Assembly: GCA_936440205.1 (NCBI GenBank)
Contig: OW387139.1
Coordinates: 31,398,378 to 31,462,377, forward strand
DNA: 64,000 nt
Reading direction: 5' to 3'
Origin: Lepidonotus clava
Lineage: Eukaryota > Annelida > Polychaeta > Phyllodocida > Polynoidae
The notes beneath the pieces are model-generated. The model did not search any database and was not told where the DNA came from. It saw only the letters and a list, made by a program, of their open reading frames with translations. The position numbers were made by a program, and so were the translations under genes. This document shows, piece by piece, positions 35,446 through 49,200 of this stretch. Position 1 is the stretch's first letter, and every line of letters starts with the position of its first letter.

Positions 35446-36865
35446 CAAATTTCCATATTTTACCATTTGTGGAACATGTTACAACCTGAATAAGAAAATT
35501 ACCTTTACCATTGGTTTCTGAAGGAAAAATGGGTTTCTGTAAAATCACAAAAAGACACAAGTGCTTTTCCTACCAAACTCGGTATATACCAAGTATGGAC
35601 AATTACAAAATGTCAGGAAAAAAAATCAACATTAAATTTGACTGTTTGTGAGATTAGTTATAGTGAATAAACTTTAATATGTCAGCATTTGAGCACTATT
35701 TGCTTGGATCAGTTTAGGCAATTGTACTCCCATCACTATGATGCAGGTGTAATTCCTAGTAACTTCAATATTATGCTACATGTTTACATCATTTTCCACA
35801 CGTCAGTATATATAAAATGACGTTTACCCTCCACACAGCGCTCGCGTTGTAGTAATTTACCAATATCGTTCTTGTTTTTACTGAAACTGTGAATTAAGAA
35901 AGTAAGATATTATAACAATGACGGCCACTTCTTTCTGTTTCGGTATTTAGATAAATAGCCAAAGTGCACATTTTAACTGGGTTAATCAAATCTTATGGTA
36001 CTAATTATTCCTCTGTCGAGGAATGGATTTTCCAATTAGAAAAATAGAAAGCCAGAGTAACCACTATTTCTTTTCAATACCATTATCCTAGAAGTGAGTA
36101 GGATAACATACCAGCAACGATAGATCAAGTCTTTGTGGTGTCCACCAACAACTAACTATACGCCAGTACAATCAGTGTAATCAGCCCGTTCTCAATACAC
36201 CTACACACGTAATCCTTCTACCCGCTCATGTATGTCGACAAAGCTTTAGCACAGGTAACTTTGCTCGAGCTAATATTGAACATGCCACGTTACCTCACTA
36301 TTGCACCTTTGGCATATGTATAGCTAAACAGCTAAAAAAAAATCAATAAGGTAAACACAGATGCTACTTTAAAATACCGCTTGTATGCCGTGGTTGATAA
36401 TGGAAGCAGTGATACATTTATCATACAAAAGTCAAACATTCAGAGTTAAACTTCTGGCTCAAAATTTGTGTGGTAGAATTACATTTTGATAACCTATAAT
36501 AAATAATTTTGACATCCTCTGCGAAAAGCAGTCTTATGGCCTGGAATATTGAATAAAGTAGGTGTCTTGTGGAATCCAATACTGAAAGAATTATGTAAAT
36601 ATTCTTATTAGGAAAAAAGTTATGTTAATTTGAAGACACGAAGGTTGGACATGCTAAATATGCTAAAATAGACCAGTCTTTGGTATTTATAAAGATATAA
36701 CTTATTACAATATGGGCCAAAAATTGAAATCCCAAATATAATTTCATATAATATACTGCCATTTCCTTTCCATTTAAGATATTCAGAATCTGTTTTTTGC
36801 TGAATATAGCCAAGCAGTCCCTTTATTCAGAATTTCAAATTTCGAAAACTTCATTTTGTCCCATG

Positions 36866-36947
36866 GTTACCATGGCAACCCACAATTGCATAGCAACATT
36901 ATCGGCAGGTTTGGGCGTTCTATCAACATTCCAGTTACCATGGCAAC
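36866..36947. promoter_or_regulatory. Two X-box (RFX-type) dyads
   Basis: gttaccatggcaac occurs at 36866-36879 and again at 36934-36947. Each fits the RFX consensus GTNRCC-N2-GGYAAC exactly. They are 68 bases apart in a gene-free stretch. The same dyad also occurs in some repeats, so function is not assured. Confidence 0.4.
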
Positions 36948-38570
36948 AAAATATAAAAAATCCATTTTTTTTCACCATTAATAAAAACTATGAAAATCTT
37001 TATCGATGACATAAATTTAGCTTATTTTTTATTATTTCTAAGCTAAATAAAGGCTCTGGAGCCATGAATATGCATTTTCACAAGGCTGGAAATCCCAGAA
37101 ACCGCACTGATATTGATATGAGAAAAACAATTTGTCGTGAAAATGATTCCTAAAATCGATTTACAATTGAGTCAATTTAGGTTGATGCAAACATACCTAT
37201 CATTTCAACTTAGCAACAAACTCCCGCACGAGTTATGATGTTGATTTTTTTCCATAAACACCAGACACTAGTATCATCATGAGGTTCAAAAGCACTGCTT
37301 TTAACTGTTTAATATCGGTAGATCTGAGGAATAAGCAATCTTACATTTCAAGCAAGTTGAGTTGTTAATGTACATTCTCTAGGTTCTTGATGAAAACATC
37401 CCAGCTATACATAAATAGGGTCTATTGGGAGTGTAAAAAGCAGATTATCTGGACAAAGAACGTTTAATTCTCATTTTGCATCTGTGGTTGGATAATCGAT
37501 AAGTGCATCAATATTGTTCATAGACATTGGATGCTGCCCGAGGAAAACGGACATTTGACGTTTTAATTTGTTTTCACAATATTGTGTTTCAATCAGCATG
37601 CACCATAAAGTCTGAAACCCATTGTACACACATGACTGAAGCAGACCACACGTCCCTTCTCGTGACTATGCCTATTGTGAAGTAATCGTTGTACACAGTC
37701 GGTAGAGGGTTTTGTTTATGAGAAAGTTGTAGCTTGCTTTATTTCTGAGCGCCTACTGTCCTCTTCTTGCTTTTAATCTAATGGCGACAGAAGAGTGTAA
37801 AAGTATAACTAGCGTAACAAGTCTGCTATCTGATTCTGCTCAGGCGTTGAGCTTTGTTAGTATTAGCTGCTCATTTGATTTGTACATGCATTGTATCGAA
37901 TAGATTGCATTTTCAAAAGTTCTCGATTGAAGGTCAATTGCTTGCAATACCACATGGCTAGTCGAGTGTTTGAGTTCATGTCATTAGACGGTCCTGTCCG
38001 TGCGTAATAATGTGCTTTTGCGTTCAGAAATCTTGACGTCATTCCCTTGGTTGTCCCCAACTGCCTACAGTTCATCAACAGTGAGCAGTGGCCTCCCCTC
38101 GGGCTACTATTTACACGTCGCTGGCCGCTTGTATGCCGAGTATTGATCCAACCCTGGCACTACCCAACCTTCTCCGGTTTCCAACTCCATTCATCATTCA
38201 TTATTAAAAACACTAAAGGACTGAATGATATTCAACCGAACAAAGGCAATTTAACGTACTATTTTCAGCTTATCTTTTGGCACCTTCAAATTCGATAAAT
38301 GTAACTTACAAGGTCACATGTGAAGATTGAAGATTGTCAAATGCATATATATTATATACTTTTTGTAAGGAGTTCAGCGGACCTTTCCGGTTCACTACAT
38401 CCTTTGCAAATTTATACTATGGCTATATATTATATTATGGCTAATACACGATAACTAATAAATACAGTGTTGCCACAGGCTTCATGCCACGAGTTACTCG
38501 TATAACAGGAAACGTGTAATGACTGTGATGAAGATAATAAACGATCTGTGAGGAAATCGGCCTGTAGGCC

Positions 38571-38765
38571 TAGGTGTAGTGACTACGACTACGAGCGACC
38601 TGGGATGGAGTTACGAGGCCTCTCAGTCAGCGAGTAGAGAGGTGTGCTTGGGCCGCAACCAAGGTCTAGACTGACACGGGGCATGGTTGGAGGTGACCTG
38701 GCCTCTCAGCCAGCCTTTACGACCAGAGCGGTCTACTGGGGCGGTAACCAAGGTCTATATTGAAT
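38571..38765. repeat. Imperfect two-copy tandem repeat, about 85 bp
   Basis: ggcctctcagYcagc and ccgYaaccaaggtctaNaYtga each occur twice with similar spacing (about 83-88 bases). The copies are diverged and of higher GC content than the surroundings. Confidence 0.45.
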
Positions 38766-38917
38766 TTGAAAGACTAATTCTGTGACATGAAGTTGGATGT
38801 CATACATATTTTGGCAAAATTTAGAAAATTCACTGTGCTTTCCCTGAATGGGAGTTTTTTCAATGAACAAAGGAAGGTTTGACATCTACCACATGAATAT
38901 CCGTTCCATTACTAATG

Positions 38918-38960
38918 ATGTCGCATAGGTATACTAATGATTAGTATAACTATGCGACAT
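38918..38960. repeat. Long hairpin
   Basis: atgtcgcatag and ctatgcgacat form the outer stem and tacta/tagta an inner stem around a short loop, nearly perfect over 43 bases. It may be the core of a very small palindromic element. Confidence 0.65.
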
Positions 38961-39407
38961 GTACACAATTGGAGAAATACTTATGCATATGAGCTAATCT
39001 AACATTATAAGCTTTTTAGAGATTTATCAATAAAATGTAAAAATGCCATTTAAAAAAGAAAACAAAAAGCGCATTTTAATCGCTTTTCCTATGAAATCCT
39101 GTCAATATAGTAAGGCAATGTTTACTGCTGCTTGACTGCTTTATCTTGATATTTAGGAATATATTACATCTATACATTGCATTTATATCTAGATGTCAAA
39201 AGTTAATTTAAATATTTATGACTCCTGATCTTGCAATGATTAAATGGATCGACAACCAAGATGCCAATGAGAAATGAGAGAAATCCAATCGAATTTAGTA
39301 CGGATCGACTGTCATTGTCATGTTGCACAGCAATACTACACTTCCAATTAATAACTGGAAAAAAAACACAACACTGTGTACAATAGATGACGACAAAAAG
39401 TCAGTAT

Positions 39408-39413
39408 TTTATT
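39408..39413 (-). terminator. Possible poly(A) signal of INTS3
   Basis: The complement reads AATAAA, about 875 bases past the INTS3 stop codon. No nearer canonical hexamer on the minus strand was noticed. Confidence 0.3.
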
Positions 39414-40009
39414 TCCTTCCAGAAACCCTGATGCACCGAAGTCTCTCTAGGACTTCAAGCACCAAAATACAACACTTAATCTTTCATTCAGGTCTCTAGA
39501 ACTCCAAGCGCTGAGGGCGTAGAAAAGATAAAAGAACTATACCGTTCCCACTGTACCACCCCAACATATATAGCATATTGCTTTTTGACATCCTACACTG
39601 TCAATTTGATTACCAAAATTAATATTTTCATAATATTTTTTGTGAAACCCGATATAAATACTTCCCATAACTTTAGCGGTAACCGAATGAAATGATATGC
39701 AAATTATTTTTTAAAAAATCATCACAAGTAGCTGGTATATTTCGAAATTCATCTTCAATGGCAGACTGGAGTGGTAAAGGATATCTCTAAAATCTAATGT
39801 TTTAGACCGTAGTTATCTGTCCTAGAACTATGGTGTTACTTTCTCCATATTGAAATATTCAATTTGTACTGGTGGCCAACGATAAACGTAAGGTTATCTA
39901 ACGATCACGCTTATATAACATGGTAATGATGTCGTTCAATGGTGAAATGCGTTTTTTGTATACTACATGAATGAGATGAGGGTGCAGGGCACTGATTTGT
40001 ATTACCGCG

Positions 40010-40170
40010 GTGGCCGCTCGTTGGGGCGGGGCCCTGGGACTGCGGCACAGTAGGAGATGCCTTGTGAATGGGCGGAGCCAGGGGCGGAGCCTGGGGCTGG
40101 GGGCGTGGCCAAGGGCCGGGTGGGTCTGGGCTGGTTCGTTGCCCTGTGTGACCCCCACACGACGCGGCCC
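40010..40170. other. Short GC-rich block in the INTS3 3' UTR
   Basis: About 160 bases are rich in gggcgg and ggggc, in sharp contrast to the AT-rich surroundings. It lies just past the stop codon in the probable 3' UTR. Two overlapping minus-strand ORFs here are proline-rich by composition only. Confidence 0.55.
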
Positions 40171-40287
40171 CCCTCGACACGTTAGGACTGGCAGCCTCAT
40201 TGTTCACAGGGAACTGCTCTTTTCAAGACGTTCCACTTTATACTGTCTGACAGTGAATGTTCATTGTTTGAAAGGTCCTCTTTGGAA

Positions 40288-43200
40288 TTAGTCACTTTCA
40301 TCTTCGACTGTTATAACTGGGGCCTTTTTCCGCTTTTTAGGCCTCGGTGGTTTGACAATTTCTTCGCCCTGAAAAACAATAGAATTCAATTTTGTTAAAG
40401 AAAACAATAAAATTAATACAACATCCTTGAAACTCGACACTACACATACAAATCAATTCACTTTTGGGAAACATTTCAAGGACAAATAACAAATATTTCT
40501 TGATTACTTTGACTTCATGACTAATGAATTTCATGATGCAAGATGGGATTGGAATGACATATACTTTATCCCTCAATAGAGTAATATCCTACCTTATTTT
40601 TTCTCACTTTAAATGTCAACCATAAAGAACACTAAGGAAAGGTCCGTAGCTCTGTCAACTCACCTCGCTAGACTCCTCTGAGCTATCACTGTCTTCCACG
40701 ATGGTCTTTTTCTGTTTCATGGACATCATGTTCTTGTTCTGGGTGATCTGGCTGGCCATGGCCCTCCTGCTGGGCACGGCTCGTAGAACACGCGTAGTCC
40801 GAACGTCCTCCAGGTCCTCGGCCAGCGCCAGCAGCTCGCTGAACCTGCACGACACGAAAAAGGTGGTTAGAGTTAGATATCAGCTACTCAATGGCTAATT
40901 TATATGTTTAAGTAAAATAAAGGGCTGATGATGGGAATCTATGGGAGGGAGAATAACTGAAGGCAAGATGGCTTAATAGGCAACACGCGAAGATGTTGCC
41001 AACTGGGACATCCCATCCCCACTACATACTGAAGATGAAACACTAACCATCTTTTGTAATTCATAAGAGGTGCACATTCTCAGTTTATCTTATATTGCCA
41101 TACTGTATACGTCGCAAATCTTATTTAAATCTTACAGCGATCTGGAATAGAACAATCTCTAATCGTTCATTGTTTTCTGAATCAGTACATAGTTATTCGA
41201 CAGGCCATGACGACACGGTACGTCAGTTTACATCACCCAGCTCACGTCGTCTTACACACAATTACATCAAAGTAAATGGGAAGGTAATATTTCATTCTCT
41301 TACTTCGACTTCATTGTTTCGGAACACGTCGTCTGTACATGTTGTAGTGCCTGCTGAATCGACTCGTTCATCAAGACTGAAAAAGACAAATGTATGTTTC
41401 ATGCCCTATTCTCAGAACAACGTATTCTGTCGTGTGCAGAGGCCTGCCAGTAGTACTTATTGCACGTGGAGGCCATACGATAAGTATTAGTTAAATGTCA
41501 TTTTTCTTTATCTTTTATGGTTATACATCATTTAAGAGAACTAAAAGGGTAATTTTTGTTCTGTTTAAAATTAGCTACGACTGTCAGGTGTTACTTACAG
41601 GTGACGTTTTTACACGTGGACCTCATGTGTTCTAGGTGCGCCAGGATCTGCTCCATGCTGGGACCTTTGTCTTTGTCCTTGTCTTTCTCCGACTTAGTCG
41701 ACTGTCTGTAGCACAGAGAAAACACAGTTCAGCAGTGATATCATACAAAGTGTTACTTCTCAATTTTCAGCCTATTATTACAGTACGACATGACGTGCAG
41801 TATGTAGGTGGGGGGCGTATTGACATGCCGTTCGCACTACTCATTGATCCCATGATTTCTCCCATTTTTTGGATATGGTTTGTGAGATACAATATAGACG
41901 TACTGTGGCGGACGTCCGAGGGTGGCAGCACGACCATAGGGGGATCATACGAACCTGGAGTTAAGCCCTAGGTCGTACGGCCACTCTCTGACGTCCAATG
42001 CAACAGTTTTTATTAACAAAACTTCCCGGCAGATAACTGCGAAAAGTGCCTCTAAATGCTGTTAATATGTCAGAATGACTAGAAGCGATTAGGTGCCCAA
42101 CTATCGGGAAGAAGAAATCAATCTTAATTAAAGGACAAGCCGCCTGATCAAAATGGCCTATAGTAGAAGGAGGACTTACTTCCGCTTGCGGTTGGGCGTG
42201 CCCGTCGTCTTGGTGAGGAGTGACTGGAGGATCTCGGCCAACTTGTCCTCATACTCCTGGGCCCAGAACTTGAGTATGGAGACTGTGAACAGGTCGATCT
42301 TCTTACATTGTCGACATAGAATAGGTCGCATAATGTCAGTGCTGGGGCTGCGGGACAAGAAACCAATTTGTGTTTTAACATTTTAATAAGTGTTCTCCGA
42401 ATTATCGTGTTTTATACTTGTTTTACTGATGATCCTCTAAAAAACATTTTAAGGTAGATTTTTGAAATTAAAGGACATTCAGGCCTACCGAGTAATCTCT
42501 GATACTGCAGGTGTTAACTATGGATTTATCTGTTTGAAAATATTGTCTGTACTATGCCAGACCATTACGTCAAGCTAGCGTTATACGCGTTAACCTCCAG
42601 CTATGCATTTCAAAAGGTCGTTTTCACTTACCCGTCTTGTTTTAGTAATACCAGAATACTGGAGAGTGCTTCAGAGTGAACTGGAAGAGTAAGAAGAATG
42701 AACGATACAAGCCATCCAAGCGCCACAAATTATTGCATCAGTAAAATGTGAACAAGTCTAGCATCATCCCAGGCATAACGATCTGAGTTTTAAATTCATT
42801 ACAGTAATAAGATGTACCATACGTAAAAAGAGGTAGCATATAAATTCGAAAATACGACAATCAATACAACACTCACGCCCTTGAGTGTCTGGCAATTAGT
42901 ATGTAAATTGTACCAACCTGTGAATTCTAACTTGGGAAGGATGGGCATGAGATGTTCTACGGGTATGTTGTGTGCGGCGATTAGCTGCCAGAGGAAGTAT
43001 TGTTCTATGGTCTCCCACTCCAAACTAGCATCTGAAAGGGAACACAAATTTACATGAATTGAGAGATGAAACCTAATTAGAGGCGGGAGGTAAGTTCATA
43101 CATTTATGTACGAAGATGTTATATTATTGGTCTATTTTCTTTGATTAAAATATTGCTTTACTCCTACACGATTGTCAGAATTGAAATACAATGTTTATGA

Positions 43201-46200
43201 GGTAACGAAGAAGACTGTGCAGTTCGTTCTCCAGTGTGTCAAAAAGCTCTAGGCCTGTTGGTTCCAAGGGTATTATTGAATTTAAATGAAAATAGTAGTT
43301 ATCACAGTCAACTTACTTAGCACGGAGAGGAAGGAGTCTTTCCGGAACATGATGAGATGACCTTGTAGAATTTGGCATATCAGATCTTGTAACTGAAAGA
43401 CAACGCAACAGAACTGACATTGCTTTCGGCTACACAAAATAGCAAAGTGAACACAATTGTGACGATGAAGTACAAACATTTCTTTATTCTTTAAACAGAT
43501 ATAATAAAATATTTCCATATAATGAGTATTATAACCAAAAGAAACTCTACTCGGATTATAAAAGCATGGTGGTAAATTCCTTATCGTTTCTGCTGTTCTC
43601 TGACGTGTGATCACGGTGCAGTCTACAAATTATGGAATATTGTTTTTTAGTACATGTATATGTAATTCAGTGTGCCCATGCTTTTTCAAAAATCAATATA
43701 AGACCATTTTAATCCCTATTTAACACCTAAGTTAGGCAGATTAAAGACAAAGAAAGACAAATTTCTTTGCATATGGTTTGATGAACCGACACACGGCAAC
43801 ACACAGCAATATTGGTCAACTTATCATTTCATTTTCATTTTCTATTGAGATCCAATTTAAGACCTTTTTAAAACCTCCTGCGAGAAAACAGAGAAATCAA
43901 AGACCTTTTTAAGGCCTCAAATTTGATAATTTGATAATTAAGACCTTTTAAGACTTGCGTGGGCACCCTGTAATTTCTACAGAAGGAATATGATAAATTT
44001 CCTATTACTTTCCGATGACCTGATTTGAAACAGCGGCATTTGTTACAAATTTGACATTAGAACGAGCACAATTTGTTCTTATTTTAAAATATTTGTTTGC
44101 AAAATGGGAACACAACTTGTTTATCGTCTATTTCACGAATAACATGATGTAATCATTTGTCGGAAAATATGCATGGTGGTTTGACTGAGAACGGGCGACT
44201 TACTTGAGACCCATCGATGCTGGAGACGATGAGGTGAAGCAGACTGGAGTTGCCGATGGCGATGTTGGGGAACTGGGTGTAAATGTCGGGGATGAGGAAG
44301 GTGAACAGCCGCACGTCGTCTTCTTGACACAGCTGAAGTGACCACAGAAGGCATTCAATGCTACTGTTTTGTATTTATATCTTTTAAGTCAAAGAAGATT
44401 ACTTAGTGACATTTGTTAGGGCTTCCATTGGTTTTCAGTTACGTCACAGAGATAAGATCTTACTCATCATGTATTAGTTATACGCCTTCTGGGAAGATCG
44501 GTCATGACTTAATCTTTTTGAAAAACACACACAAAAACGAAGAAGCCGATAAAACTAAGAAAAAAAGAGCTCAGATTAAAAAGTCGAGTTACAAATCACA
44601 GTCCTCTTACCTGTAAGTCTGTCAATAAGCATGAGGCTATGTCTTTGGCCTCCATGCTGTTGCAGAAATCTTTGTAAGCTGACATTTTGTCGTCGTGCAC
44701 CTTGCTATAATGTAAAAGAACAACAATGTATATATCATGGGGGAACGTCTATTTATCAAAACAGACAATAATTTACGACATTGTCAGTAGTTTTGACTAG
44801 TTATAGTTATATTGGATCCACAGGGATATATACTTGAGTTGTATTTAATTGACCCCTGATTTCTGTATCAATCAAAGATGCAATATTTCAAACATTTATT
44901 ATGAATTCCAACGATCAAAAGAAGTCTTACGATTACGTTAAGACTTAACCAAAAGACGCACTACATAGAACCCTTTAGTTTTGAGCATAGGATTAGGTTA
45001 GTACAGATATCTCGGCAAGATACTATAGCATGATTGTCGTCTTAGAAAAAGACTACCTTATGAATATTATTACCTTTACACCTAAATCTCACCAAAAGTG
45101 CACCTTATGAACAAGAATGCCTTGTTTACTAAGAACCTATTTATCTACAGAGGCGTTGCGATAACCGTATGTGTATGTTTGTCCCAATAATTAAGGAAAA
45201 TAAAAATAGGAAAATATAGGAAATTTGATAATGAAAACGATCACGCACGAAATATTGTCATGCACAACAACTCTGTTATCTGATTTATTATCTAATGCTC
45301 CTTCGAGAGAAGAACATTATTTATATAAGTTGAAATAGAACATTATCTATTGATAACTACATTCTATAAACATAGGATACGGTTGGAGAACGAATGGGGC
45401 TTCTAACATGTCCAGCAAAAGTCAAGTATAAGTAGATGCTGGTAAACATCATCACTACAAAATTCACAGATTATTTACAAAAAGTAATGGTACACAAACC
45501 AAAATCACACATTATACAAATGTCACACATATATAAACCTACACTAAGGTGACACATAACAATTATTTGTCCAAGTCTTCATTTATGAATTTTTTACATA
45601 ATTAGGAGAAATGACTTCCCAACACGAATTATCAACTACATTTATGAATTTATCTTGTTCTAAATTAACCCAAAGACATTGACTCTTTACAACTATGTTT
45701 AGACAGCTGAATTTAATTGTAATTCGTAGTGGCAACTTTTGTATGTAAATTATGCAATCTTCTCTTTATAGAGCTATTACATCTTTACACGGCTGACCAT
45801 ACTGTTTTGAAACCTCCATCCGATATATATTTTGAAACTTAGCTCTTTGTAAATGAACCTACAGTACAGTAACACGTTGCAATTGATTATATCATTACAA
45901 TTTTAACAAGTTATCAAATGGACTCTTAAATTTATCTTGATCTAAATGAACCCAACATTTACTCTTTACAACTAAAATAAATTTGAACAGCTAATTTCAA
46001 TTGTAATTTACAGCAGTAACTTTTGTATTAGAATTATGCTATTGTCTCTTCATCTCTTTACACAGCCAGTCACACCATTATATTTTGAAAACTATTATTT
46101 TTTGTTTTTATTCTTTATCTTTTAAACTCATAACTAACACCGGTTCTTGTTAAAATATCCGACTATCTTATCTGTGACGTACTTATGCATAATAAGTTTA

Positions 46201-49200
46201 CTTAGTAATACTTCGTACATACTGCATATTGAGCACATTAAGACACAATCGTTTCACACGTTTATCAAGGTTCTACCAAATATGTATCCATTATAATATA
46301 ACTAAATCAATTATGATGCAGATAAACATGTAGCTCATTTTTTCGAGTAGGGTGATGGGCGTATACTGTGCATATTTCTTTATTGACACACCTGCACATC
46401 TTGGGCCCATATCTTCGTAGCTAATTTGGCTGATCAGGGGAAATTTGATCAGTTCCCATGATCAGTGATTTTGCCTTTTACCAAAATGTATTGTGTTATT
46501 GCAAAATAGTGCCAAAGAAGAATTATTATTTGTAAAATTTATTCATGACAGACAGAATTTCTGATCATAGACCCTGATCAAATTTTCCCTGATCAGCCAA
46601 ATTAGTTACGAAGATATGGCACTTGGTCATATATGGGGCCAATCACCTTACACTAGCCTTATGAAGACTGGCCAGTATTTATCAGCTATTTTAGCTTTAT
46701 CATCTAAATTTAACGCTATTTCTAAAGTTAGACATCAGACCCTTAATGTGAGCGTGCGTGATCCTTAAGACCTAAATGTACTCATAAATCTTGGCAGTCC
46801 GAAACTGCTAAATCAACGACATGCTGCCAGCCTCAATACGGTTTCAGGTAATTGAACATGACTAACACGCCTATTTTCCCCTTCCATCTAGATATTTGGT
46901 TCTTATACAAAGAGGTCGATTTCAGCGACAGTTATTGGTGAAGTAAAAGTATCCGGCTGATGAGAACCATGCCTCGACAAATCAGATGTCCAGTAGCCCA
47001 AGACAACCAAACAATCAATCCATGAAGTCAACTCGAAGTAACTTCTTGGTTATTCAAGAAATGCTGACCTATTAAAAATATTTACAGGCAACCAAACATG
47101 ATCTGCAAACACTGAAATTAACTCTGCTGCTTAAAAACAACAGCTACTATTATGAAACCAATTGATCTTTGTGAAGTGAATTTTGGGGGATAGGCGTACT
47201 TGTCCATATTGATGTACTTATTCAAATTCTCTTTAGTGTCACTGTGTTCTGGGTATATGGTTAACGCAAACCATTTTAGTATTAGACTGGCTTAGTCTTA
47301 TCTAAACTGATTCAGTCACTTAATAACTTATCTGTGGACTAGCTGTACCAATCAGAAGTTAGTTTCCAACTAGTTAGACCATTAGTGCGTGGAGCATATT
47401 TTCCACCCTGTCTAAGCAAATGGAGAGTGATGGTTAGGACACGGAGTGAGACTGTGTAACTTAAAGGCAAGCTCTCCGACTTTAAGGTACCACTGAGGGT
47501 CATCCCACACAAAGCCCATGGGAAACACGACGTACTCATCTGTTTTGTCCGAATCAGGTTTGTCTCTACGAGAGAGAAAAAATATCCAAACAAACACAGT
47601 GGTCAAAAGTAAGAATAAAGTATCACTTTTGGTCTGATTAATTAAAAACGACTGACAAAAATTGAACTGCCATCCAGATTTTTGGGGAGTCTGAAAATGA
47701 AAACTTACAATTTCTGCCTTGATGATTTTAGAAAGAAAATAAGGTTGATATCAGCAATTTCAAATTTCGATCAATATATGCATCACCTGAAGAGTTTTGT
47801 ATCACAATATGAGTACATATCAATTATTAGGAACCTAAAGGAAACCCTGCCCATCTAAAGCAAAACGAAAATATATCTGTTCCTTTATAGTTGCTCTACC
47901 CTCTATTCCGTTCATGAGTTCAGTAAGAGCTTTAGGGATATTCAATAGTTGGTAACGAGCGATATGTCTACGTCTCGAAGAAATCAACTCATTTCAAAAT
48001 ATAATTTTCATAGTGAAGGTAATTTTTCTTATAACATTGCTCCAATAGTACTAGAATGGAGATCACTGAAAATCTGAGAAATGTTTATTTTCTTACATGA
48101 TATAATATATACTAAAATTAATTTCATTAGTACAAAATGATACAGAATGGACTTACAAGTAGGATACCTATGTTTAAAATAAAATTGGACAACCCGTATC
48201 CTTAGCTCTCTGACTCAGTATCATGTTATCCTTCCCCTAGGCTATATTTACATATAAATATATGTCAATACCTAGTTGTCAAGGTTAAAAGGAGCCAGAA
48301 AAAATTACTCTCATCAACTGTTGCATATCCATAAAATTATGAATCTGCAGGAAATAATTTCATTTTTTTAAACTGCGCCAGTGAGTCCTGTAACACCAAA
48401 TACATACATGAGCATCATGTTGGGGAAAAGAGGATAGGCTAGTTACTATTATATACATGGGCTTCATATATTGTATCCCTTCATAATGTAACCCACTCAA
48501 CTGCGCTTTGCCGATTTAGTTTTTCTTAAGAGAAAATCTAATATCGGCCGTTCGGTCTTCCACTGTCATAAAATGCACCTCAGTGAAGAGTGGCTGGGAA
48601 TATATCCAATAGGTCGTGTACTCTGCCTCTCAGTGTCACTGATCATCTTTAGTCAAGCCACGCACTGATACTCTCGAGTCGCTTATATTCCCAAGTCTAA
48701 AAAATATCTACTACATAGAGACAGAAGTACGAACCTCTACTCGTTCCATCTAGCACTAATTCTAGCCAAAAAGTGAGGGAAAAGTGTACAGCTGTAAGCT
48801 AAATTGCTTGAAAAGCCCACAAGCCTACAGATAGTTGCCTTTTATCTTATTTAACCTACCTGACTTTTAGGAAGTATAAGAAGTAGTAGCCGATGTGGGG
48901 CATTTTGGCGTACATCTCCTCCAGGAGCAGCAGGATGGGCTGCCGACTGGGGTCCTCCTCCGGGGTCTGACACAAGTTCCTACAGGTAACGGAGTAAATC
49001 TTTTTAGTTTTACAGAATGGTGGTCATTCACCAGGGATGTAATTCGGGATGGGTATTAGAATCTCAAAATCAAAATTGCCAATCGGCTTTCCGAATTTAT
49101 TCGCTTCCAAGAACCCGTTTAGATTTCTAGAAAAAACTTAACTTAATCTGAAAAATATCTTATCTGTTTTTCTAGAGTAAAAAGTACTTCGGTCACCATT

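Larger units (their letters stand above)
33640..39407. other. Intergenic between convergent genes
   Basis: No supported coding exon lies here. It contains a possible poly(A) signal for paralogue 2 at 34397-34402, a hairpin at 35422-35445, two X-box-like dyads at 36866 and 36934, an imperfect tandem repeat near 38600-38760 and a hairpin at 38918-38960. Confidence 0.5.

Noticed and set aside
39898-40291. Proline-rich minus-strand ORFs and a plus-strand ORF
   Set aside because: Overlapping ORFs in several frames come from a GC-rich block in the INTS3 3' UTR; no splice or family support.
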